Shown: positions 1 to 4,402 of the stretch, piece after piece
Position numbering within the stretch: position 1 is the stretch's first letter
Layout: each line of letters begins with the position of its first letter
Origin: Candidatus Saccharicenans sp.
GTDB taxonomy: Bacteria > Acidobacteriota > Aminicenantia > Aminicenantales > Saccharicenantaceae
Direction: 5' to 3'
Length of the DNA: 5,184 nucleotides
Assembly (NCBI GenBank): GCA_024653405.1
Contig: JANLGB010000168.1
Span: 1-5,184, forward strand
Translations under genes and position numbers: made by a program
The notes under the pieces: model-generated
Databases searched by the model: none
What the model was told of the DNA's origin: nothing
What the model saw: the letters and a program-made list of their open reading frames with translations, nothing else

Positions 1-383
1 AGATAAAAACCACCTGCCGCCACCAGCACGAAGCCGAAACCTACGGGCTCAAGTTCTATTTGCCGCGCCCCGTGGTCGGTTTCATGGTGGATACCAAATA
101 TTTTCCGGAACTTGTCGACAGCTACCGCGAGGTCGATATCCTGGTGATGAATGTCCTGAGAGCCAGGGAATTTGAAGGGGATCATATCAAGCATCTGACG
201 GTGAACGAGGCCACCCTGATTATCAAAGAGCTCAGGCCGGGGAAAGTCTACCTGACCCATTTCGGGATGACCATGCTTCAGGCCGACCCCAGGAAGGTGG
301 CCGAGAAAATGAGCCAGGAGAGCGGGGTTGAAGTGCTGGCCGCTTACGACGGTCTGACAGTCCCCCTGGATCAGGCGGCCTGA
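1..383 (+). CDS. Metallo-beta-lactamase-fold hydrolase, C-terminal part (5' truncated by window)
   Basis: The frame is open from base 3 and gives 126 residues before TGA at 381-383, so the gene begins upstream of the window and the in-frame TTG at 60 is not its start. Visible signatures are a His/Glu-rich stretch near the start (RHQHEAETYG), an Asp-x-x-x-His segment (GDHIKHLTVNEA) and the late-strand motif VYLTHFGMTML. The DHIKHL and LTHFG patterns resemble the late metal-ligand histidines of the RNase Z/PhnP-like branch of the MBL superfamily, which are cytosolic, usually dinuclear-metal phosphodiesterases. The N-terminal HxHxDH motif lies outside the window, so substrate and subfamily cannot be decided. 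A stem-loop and about 180 nt of regulatory DNA separate it from the next gene, so it probably belongs to a different transcription unit from the Fe-S operon. Confidence 0.8.
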   Translation, partial: IKTTCRHQHEAETYGLKFYLPRPVVGFMVDTKYFPELVDSYREVDILVMNVLRAREFEGDHIKHLTVNEATLIIKELRPGKVYLTHFGMTMLQADPRKVAEKMSQESGVEVLAAYDGLTVPLDQAA

Positions 384-409
384 GCCGTTGCCAGCTGGCC
401 GGGTGAGGT

Positions 410-437
410 CCAGGCCCGAAACCCAAAAATGGCCTGG
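410..437 (+). terminator. Stem-loop downstream of the MBL-fold gene, possible weak terminator
   Basis: CCAGGCC (410-416) and GGCCTGG (431-437) are perfect 7-bp arms around a 14-nt A-rich loop, starting 27 nt after the MBL stop codon. No T-run follows on either strand, so it is not a canonical intrinsic terminator. It could be a U-tract-less terminator or an mRNA 3'-end stabiliser. The position between two apparent transcription units is the main support. Confidence 0.35.
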
Positions 438-449
438 GAAGGAGGGCGC

Positions 450-480
450 AAAAATTCCTACTAAAATAGTAGGAAATTTT
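450..480. promoter_or_regulatory. Rrf2/IscR-like operator palindrome
   Basis: Perfect arms TTCCTACTA (455-463) and TAGTAGGAA (467-475) flank a central AAA. Allowing one mismatch (454/476), the symmetry extends to 14-nt arms at 450-463 and 467-480. The core CTA-AAA-TAG fits the CTR-WWW-YAG centre of the E. coli IscR type 1 site and related Rrf2-family sites. It ends 1 nt before the predicted -35 box of the Fe-S operon. It is centred about 52 nt upstream of the inferred transcript start, a position usual for activation, although a bound dimer would also crowd the -35 region. The regulator gene is not in the window. Family assignment is by motif resemblance and gene context. Confidence 0.7.
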
Positions 481-481
481 C

Positions 482-510
482 TTGAAATCCCGGCTGGAAA
501 AGATTAAAAT
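482..510 (+). promoter_or_regulatory. Sigma-70-type promoter of the Fe-S assembly operon
   Basis: TTGAAA (482-487) and TAAAAT (505-510) are separated by exactly 17 nt, close to the consensus -35 and -10 boxes. The expected transcript start is around 516-518, leaving a leader of about 48 nt before the nfu start codon. The Rrf2-like palindrome lies directly upstream. This is the best promoter match in the gap. Confidence 0.65.
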
Positions 511-516
511 AGAAAC

Positions 517-536
517 GTAAGCCCCAACGGGCTTAC
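517..536 (+). promoter_or_regulatory. Hairpin at the 5' end of the operon leader
   Basis: GTAAGCCC (517-524) and GGGCTTAC (529-536) form a perfect 8-bp stem with a CAAC tetraloop, beginning at the predicted transcript start. No T-run follows, so it is unlikely to terminate. A 5'-terminal stem of this kind commonly protects mRNA from decay. Its right arm can alternatively pair with 541-548 (GCTTACC at 531-537 with GGTAAAGC, one bulged A), a structure that ends 2 nt before the nfu Shine-Dalgarno. A regulatory switch is only a possibility. Confidence 0.4.
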
Positions 537-564
537 CAGAGGTAAAGCTTAAGGAGACATTTTA

Positions 565-783
565 ATGAAAGAAAAAGTGGAAGAAGTTCTTAACCGGATA
601 AGACCAGCCCTGCAGGCTGACGGAGGCGATGTGGAGCTGGTGGACGTGGTCGACGGCGTGGTCTCAGTCAGGTTGAAAGGCGCCTGTGGTGGCTGCCCCA
701 TGTCCCAGATGACCCTGAAGATGGGCATCGAGCGTTTGTTGAAAAAAGAAATTCCCGAAATCAAGAGCGTGGTTTCGGTCTGA
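565..783 (+). CDS. nfu: NFU-type Fe-S cluster carrier (NifU C-terminal domain protein)
   Basis: This 72-residue cytosolic protein consists solely of the NifU C-terminal (NFU) domain. Diagnostic features are LQADGGDVELV (16-26) and the cluster-binding CxxC in KGACGGCPMSQMT, with C41 and C44, followed by the usual amphipathic C-terminal helix. NFU domains bind a [4Fe-4S] cluster between two monomers and pass it to client enzymes. The start is ATG with a strong AAGGAG at 551-556, 8 nt upstream. It is the first gene of the predicted Rrf2-controlled operon, 32 nt before the IscS-like gene. Stand-alone NFU proteins of this size are common in anaerobes. The cluster type and clients here are inferred; NadA, encoded downstream, is a plausible client. 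Confidence 0.93.
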   Translation: MKEKVEEVLNRIRPALQADGGDVELVDVVDGVVSVRLKGACGGCPMSQMTLKMGIERLLKKEIPEIKSVVSV

Positions 784-803
784 TAACCTTTTAATTTCAG
801 GGG

Positions 804-818
804 AAGGAGGGCCCTTTG
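804..818 (+). promoter_or_regulatory. Ribosome binding site fixing the TTG start of the IscS-like gene
   Basis: AAGGAGG (804-810) is a near-perfect Shine-Dalgarno placed 5 nt before TTG (816-818). An in-frame stop (TAA, 792-794) lies just upstream, no ATG or GTG lies between, and the next in-frame ATG is codon 22, inside conserved sequence. TTG is therefore the only reasonable start. The strong binding site probably offsets the weak start codon. Confidence 0.75.
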
Positions 819-2006
819 CCAGGCTTTTATGCTGATAAGCAGGCCGCGGCCCCGGTCCGGCCGGAAGTCCTGGAGGCCATGCTCCCTTTTTTCAGCCAGG
901 AGTTCGGCAATCCCCAGAGCCTGCATTCAGTCGGGCAGAAGGCTGCCCGGGCCCTGAGTAAAGCCAGGGAACAGCTGGCCAGACTTATCAACTGCCGGCC
1001 GGAAGAAATAGTATTTGTGGCCTCCGGCTCGGAAGCCAACAACCTGGCTCTCAAGGGATTGGCCCTGGCCAACCAGGCCCGGGGACAGCGGGTCATAGTC
1101 TCAGCCATTGAGCACATTTCCGTGCTCAGGGCCACCCGGTTCCTGGAAAAGCTGGGATTCAGGATTACCCAGGTCCCGGTTGACGGATCGGGACTGGTCA
1201 GTCCGGAAAAAGTGGCTGAAGCTCTGACCCCGGACACGGTCCTGGTCTCGGTGATGATGGCTAATAACGAGGTTGGCACCATTGAGCCTGTGACTGAAAT
1301 CGCCCGGCTCTGCCAGTCCAGGGGCATCATTTTTCACAGCGATGCCGTGGCGGCTGTGGGCAACATCCCGGTTGACGTCAGTGCTCTGGGAGTTGATGCC
1401 CTGAGCCTGGCGGCTGACCAGTTCGGCGGTCCCAAAGGAGCTGGTGCCCTGTTCCTAAAGAAAGGAACTAAGATCACCCCCCTCATAGATGGCGGCTTGC
1501 AGGAAAATAACCGCCGGGCCGGTACCGAGAATGTCCCGGCCATAGTTGGCCTGGGCCAGGCGGCTGAGCTGGCGGCCCGGGAAATGGCAGAGAAAAGTGC
1601 GCGGCTATCCCGGCTCAGGGACCGCTTGATAGCCGGGGTTCTCGGCAGCCTGGATGAAGTCATCCTGACCGGGCATCCGGTAAACAGGCTGCCCCATCAT
1701 GCCAGCTTCTGCGTCAAATTTGTCGAGGGTGAAGCCATGCTGTTGGGCCTGGATCTCAAAGACATCCAGGTAGCCAGCGGTTCAGCCTGCACCTCGCGCT
1801 CTCTCCGAACCTCGCACGTGCTGACGGCCATGGGGATTGACCCGGCCGTGGCTCAGGGCAGCCTGGTCCTGACCCTGTTCGACGGGACCAGTGACGACCA
1901 GCTTGATTATTTCCTGGAAAATTTTCCACCGGTGGTCAGACGGCTCCGGGAATTGTCCCCGCTTTATACCAAGTATCGGCAGGAGAAAAAAGATGTACAC
2001 GGATAA
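816..2006 (+). CDS. iscS: IscS/NifS-family cysteine desulfurase homologue lacking the PLP lysine (probable non-canonical or pseudo-desulfurase)
   Basis: The 396-residue class V aminotransferase-fold protein aligns along its length with IscS, normally the PLP enzyme that takes sulfur from cysteine for cluster assembly. Retained residues include H100 (EH motif, IscS H104), N151 in ANNEVGT (IscS N155), D176 in HSDA (IscS D180), RRAGTENV, and loop cysteine C325 in SGSACTS (IscS C328). Lost residues are striking: the IscS sequence SGHK before IYGPKG reads AADQ (199-202), so the Schiff-base lysine K206 is Q202, H205 is D201 and S203 is A199. Gln183 is A179, and the N-terminal ATTP reads AAAP. The alignment is ungapped through this region and the frame is intact, so it is neither a frameshift nor a misalignment. 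Desulfurase activity is therefore doubtful. Archaeoglobus fulgidus IscS, which also lacks the lysine, is the known parallel. The gene overlaps iscU by 14 nt, supporting a joint role in the assembly complex. Confidence 0.9.
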   Translation: MPGFYADKQAAAPVRPEVLEAMLPFFSQEFGNPQSLHSVGQKAARALSKAREQLARLINCRPEEIVFVASGSEANNLALKGLALANQARGQRVIVSAIEHISVLRATRFLEKLGFRITQVPVDGSGLVSPEKVAEALTPDTVLVSVMMANNEVGTIEPVTEIARLCQSRGIIFHSDAVAAVGNIPVDVSALGVDALSLAADQFGGPKGAGALFLKKGTKITPLIDGGLQENNRRAGTENVPAIVGLGQAAELAAREMAEKSARLSRLRDRLIAGVLGSLDEVILTGHPVNRLPHHASFCVKFVEGEAMLLGLDLKDIQVASGSACTSRSLRTSHVLTAMGIDPAVAQGSLVLTLFDGTSDDQLDYFLENFPPVVRRLRELSPLYTKYRQEKKDVHG

Positions 2007-2565
2007 AGTCATGGAGCATTTTATGCATCCGCGGAATGTCGGGACCATAGCCGATGCCGATGGCGTCGGGGAAGTGGGTAACCCGGTCTGCGGCGACATG
2101 ATGACCTTTTACATAAAAGTCAAGGACGGGCGGCTGGAGGATGTTAAGTTCCAGACCTTCGGCTGCGGCGCAGCCATTGCCGTCAGCAGCCTGGTCAGCG
2201 AGATGGCCAAGGGTATGACCCTGGAAGAAGCCCTGAAGATAACCAATCAACAGGTGGCCGAGGAGCTGGGTGGCCTGCCGCCGCATAAGATGCATTGTTC
2301 CAACCTGGGGGCCGATGCCCTGCACAAGGCCATTGAAAATTACCTCAGCCAGCAGAGTGGTCAGCAAGCGGAAAAAGCCGAGAAAAGTGGCCCGGCTGCC
2401 GATAAGGACGAACCTTTCCACTGTCCTTTCTGCGATTTTATCCTGCCCGAAAATGCTCAGCTTTGCGCCCGCTGCCAGGTCAAGCTCATAAGATGCGAAC
2501 ACTGCGGCGAGTATAATCGGGAAGGGGAGGAAACCTGCCGCCATTGCGGGGCGGGATTGGTTTAA
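1993..2565 (+). CDS. iscU: IscU Fe-S scaffold fused to a C-terminal double zinc-ribbon-like domain
   Basis: The product has 190 residues. Residues 1-118 are a complete IscU/NifU N-terminal scaffold domain: opening MYTDKVMEHFMHPRNVG, then C33 and D35 in NPVCGD, C58 in FGCGAA, and H101-C102 in LPPHKMHCS. These are the three cluster cysteines plus the Asp and His of canonical IscU. Residues 119-141 are a Gln/Lys/Glu/Ala-rich, probably flexible linker. Residues 142-190 hold two consecutive modules, C144/C147-x10-C158/C161 and C168/C171-x10-C182/C185, typical of a double zinc ribbon. Canonical IscU is about 125-130 residues and ends before this part. ATG at 1993 is chosen because IscU homology begins there and AGGAG (1981-1985) sits 7 nt upstream; the frame is open further upstream but that part overlaps the IscS-like gene and has no homology. 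The tail's role is unknown; metal storage, protein docking or redox sensing are possible. Confidence 0.92.
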   Translation: MYTDKVMEHFMHPRNVGTIADADGVGEVGNPVCGDMMTFYIKVKDGRLEDVKFQTFGCGAAIAVSSLVSEMAKGMTLEEALKITNQQVAEELGGLPPHKMHCSNLGADALHKAIENYLSQQSGQQAEKAEKSGPAADKDEPFHCPFCDFILPENAQLCARCQVKLIRCEHCGEYNREGEETCRHCGAGLV

Positions 2566-2634
2566 GCCTAGCTACCGTTAGACCGGGAGAGGGGAGAAGA
2601 CTCCGGCCGCAATAAAAGATTAAGAAGGCTGAGA

Positions 2635-3543
2635 ATGAGAAAAAATAGACTGGTCGAAGAAATCAACAGGTTGAAGAAAGAAAAGCGGGCGGTTATCCTG
2701 GCTCACAATTATCAACCGGATGAAATCCAGGACCTGGCCGATTTTGTTGGTGATTCCCTGGAGCTTAGCCGGAAGGCGGCCGAAGTTGAAGCCGATATCA
2801 TAGTTTTCTGTGGAGTCCATTTCATGGCCGAGACGGCCAAGATCCTGGCCCCGGGGAAAAAAGTTCTGCTGCCCGACCTGCGAGCCCGCTGCCCGATGGC
2901 CGATATGGTCCGCGGCGATGACCTGCGCTGGATGAAGGAGCAGCACCCGGGGAAAAAAGTTGTAGCCTACGTTAACACCACGGCCGAAGTTAAGGCCGAA
3001 ACCGATGTCTGCTGCACCTCGGCCAACGCGGTCCAGGTCGTCAGCAGCCTGCCGGAGGCAGAAATTATCTTTGTCCCCGACCGCAACCTGGCCCACTATG
3101 TCAGCCAGAAAACTGGAAAAAAGCTTCACCTCTGGGATGGTTACTGTCCCATTCATGAAGAAATAAAACCGAAGCACATCGAGAGAATGAAAAAGCGGCA
3201 CCCCGGGGCCGAGGTCTGGGCCCATCCCGAGTGCCGACCCGAGGTCCTGCTGCTGGCCGACCGGATTCTTTCCACCGGCCAGATGATCAGGGAAGCCCCG
3301 AAGAGCGAAGCCAGGGAAATAATCGTGGCCACCGAGGTCGGCATCCTGCACCGGCTGAGGAAAGAGAACCCGGACCAGAAATTCTATCCGGCCAGAGAAA
3401 AGGCGGTCTGCCGGAACATGAAGAGAATTAATTTAAAAAAAGTTTATAAGACTCTGCTGCTGGAAGAACCAGAAGTGGTAGTGGAACCCGGCCTGGCCGA
3501 CCGGGCCCGGGAAGCCATCAACCAAATGATGCTTTTCATCTGA
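2635..3543 (+). CDS. nadA: Quinolinate synthase A
   Basis: The 302-residue cytosolic enzyme condenses iminoaspartate with dihydroxyacetone phosphate to quinolinate, a step of de novo NAD synthesis, using an oxygen-sensitive [4Fe-4S] cluster. Family signatures are AHNYQPDEIQDLADFVGDSL (24-43), FCGVHFMAETAKIL, YVNTTAEVKAETDVCCTSANA, PDRNLAHYV and WDGYCPIHE. The three cluster cysteines are C86 (RARCPMADM), C171 (GYCPIH) and C259 (AVCRNMKRI), matching the spacing of the compact three-Cys type found in Thermotoga and Pyrococcus. Length is normal. ATG follows GAAGG (2624-2628) by 6 nt, a modest ribosome site. It lies 69 nt after iscU with no obvious terminator between, so it may be co-transcribed with the Fe-S genes. 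nadB and nadC are not in the window. Confidence 0.96.
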   Translation: MRKNRLVEEINRLKKEKRAVILAHNYQPDEIQDLADFVGDSLELSRKAAEVEADIIVFCGVHFMAETAKILAPGKKVLLPDLRARCPMADMVRGDDLRWMKEQHPGKKVVAYVNTTAEVKAETDVCCTSANAVQVVSSLPEAEIIFVPDRNLAHYVSQKTGKKLHLWDGYCPIHEEIKPKHIERMKKRHPGAEVWAHPECRPEVLLLADRILSTGQMIREAPKSEAREIIVATEVGILHRLRKENPDQKFYPAREKAVCRNMKRINLKKVYKTLLLEEPEVVVEPGLADRAREAINQMMLFI

Positions 3544-3560
3544 AAATCAAGGAATCGATC

Positions 3561-3581
3561 CCGGGAAGCGGCTGTTCCCGG
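3561..3581 (+). other. Intergenic stem-loop between nadA and rubrerythrin
   Basis: CCGGGAA (3561-3567) and TTCCCGG (3575-3581) form a perfect 7-bp stem with a 7-nt loop, starting 18 nt after the nadA stop. The following bases (AGGTTGGTAAG) have no T-run, so a standard intrinsic terminator is unlikely. It may mark a processing or 3'-end-protection site that lets nadA and rubrerythrin messages differ in stability. Confidence 0.35.
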
Positions 3582-3622
3582 AGGTTGGTAAGAAAATAAT
3601 TGCCAAATTAAAGGGAGGCTTG

Positions 3623-4126
3623 ATGAAAAAAATCACTGAAAACACGGTCAAAGAAGCCCTGGCCGGCGAAAGCCAGGCCCATCTCCGGTATAAGTTTTAT
3701 GCCCAGAAAGCCAGGCAGGAAAATCTGCCCAACATTGCTCGGTTGTTGGAAGCGGCCTCTTTTTCCGAGCAGATTCATGCCCTAAACCATCTGAACGTTC
3801 TGGAGGGAGAAGGGAAAACGGCTGACAACCTGGGTAAAGCTTATGACGGGGAAAATTTTGAGATCGAAGAAATGTACCCGGCCTATATCGCCGTAGCCAA
3901 AGAACAGGGCGAAAAGAGAGCAGCCACCTACCATCAATTTGCCCTGGCCGCCGAAAAAATCCACGCCGGCCTTTATGCCCGGGCCAAGCAGGCCGTGAGC
4001 CAGGGAAAGGACCTGGAATTGCCCGACCTCCATATCTGTTCGGTTTGCGGTTTCACCATGGAGGGAGAGGCCCCGGACCATTGTCCGGTCTGTGGTGCTC
4101 CCAGAAGCAAGTTTGTTAAGTTTTGA
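3623..4126 (+). CDS. rbr: Rubrerythrin (ferritin-like di-iron domain plus C-terminal rubredoxin-like domain)
   Basis: This 167-residue cytosolic peroxidase reduces hydrogen peroxide in anaerobes. The N-terminal four-helix ferritin-like domain shows the di-iron ligand pattern: E16 (GESQAH), E49 and H52 (SEQIHALNH), glutamates around 80-97 (EIEEMYP, EQGEKR) and E111 with H114 (AEKIHAGLY). A C-terminal rubredoxin-like [Fe(SCys)4] site has C139/C142 (ICSVCG) and C154/C157 (CPVCGAPRSKF). Length and domain order are those of compact rubrerythrins. ATG at 3623 is preferred over the adjacent in-frame TTG at 3620 because GGGAGG (3613-3618) would be only 1 nt from the TTG. It follows nadA by 79 nt. Co-expression with the Fe-S genes would fit protection of labile clusters, but a shared transcript is not shown. 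Confidence 0.96.
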   Translation: MKKITENTVKEALAGESQAHLRYKFYAQKARQENLPNIARLLEAASFSEQIHALNHLNVLEGEGKTADNLGKAYDGENFEIEEMYPAYIAVAKEQGEKRAATYHQFALAAEKIHAGLYARAKQAVSQGKDLELPDLHICSVCGFTMEGEAPDHCPVCGAPRSKFVKF

Positions 4127-4304
4127 TCGGTTTTGGCCGTTTCCGGGTCGGTCATCGATAATCAGCATAATGAAAATAATGGCCGGATCTGGTTCTCTGC
4201 CTGGAATTATTAAGTAATCGGGCTGACTTCCTGATCATTTTTCCGGGCTGGCCTGACTGGCAGAGCCGGGAATTGATACTTAATGAATCGCTGCTGGTCA
4301 TATT

Positions 4305-4342
4305 GCCAGCCCGCCTGCTTTTAGGCTGACTGGCCGGGTTTT
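4305..4342 (+). terminator. Possible intrinsic terminator (interrupted stem followed by short T-run)
   Basis: GCCAG (4305-4309) pairs with CTGGC (4330-4334), and GCCT (4313-4316) with AGGC (4323-4326), around a 6-nt GCTTTT loop with a 3x3 internal loop between the helices. CGGG and then TTTT (4339-4342) follow. The stem is imperfect, the T-run is short, and it lies about 180 nt past the rubrerythrin stop, so the call is tentative. Confidence 0.25.
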
Positions 4343-4344
4343 GC

Positions 4345-4373
4345 TTGGTGGCCGTAGGAAAAGCTGATAAAAT
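4345..4373 (+). promoter_or_regulatory. Probable sigma-70-type promoter of the M50 protease gene
   Basis: TTGGTG (4345-4350) and TAAAAT (4368-4373, within GATAAAAT) are 17 nt apart, predicting a transcript start near 4380 and a short leader of about 23 nt before the ATG. The -35 box is only moderate. Position directly upstream of a strong ribosome site supports it. Confidence 0.45.
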
Positions 4374-4402
4374 ACAATAGCAAGCAAGCCGAAGGAGGAT
4401 TT

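Larger units (their letters stand above)
4127..4402. other. 276-nt intergenic region between rubrerythrin and the M50 protease
   Basis: No convincing ORF or structured RNA gene is visible. It holds several short imperfect inverted repeats rich in GGCTG/CCGGG (notably 4243-4270 and 4305-4334) and, at its right end, a probable promoter and a strong ribosome binding site (GAAGGAGG, 4391-4398) for the next gene. Its length and the promoter suggest that the preceding transcription unit ends here. Confidence 0.5.

Noticed and set aside
60..383. A start codon (TTG at 60) for the MBL-fold gene
   Set aside because: The same frame is open back to base 3 with family-like sequence, so the gene continues from upstream of the window.
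437..521. Shine-Dalgarno-like GGAAGGAGGG (437-446) that might serve a leader peptide
   Set aside because: No start codon lies at a suitable distance. The only nearby frame (TTG 483 to TAA 521) has 12 codons, is far from the site and overlaps the predicted promoter.
1416..1421. The missing lysine as a sequencing error or frameshift
   Set aside because: Lysine and histidine codons would need separate substitutions, the frame is intact on both sides, and other PLP contacts (A179, A199) have changed too.
1891..1992. A longer iscU starting upstream at 1891
   Set aside because: The extra 34 residues lie inside the IscS-like gene in another frame, show no IscU homology, and ATG 1993 has a proper ribosome site.
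2620..3351. Long reverse-strand open frame opposite nadA, and a similar one opposite iscU (1936-2544)
   Set aside because: No recognisable domain or ribosome site was seen in either, and both lie antisense to confidently identified genes in GC-rich sequence, where such frames arise by chance.
4243..4270. CCGGG/AGCCGGG imperfect inverted repeat as a terminator for rubrerythrin
   Set aside because: The stem contains mismatches and is followed by AATTGATAC with no T-run.
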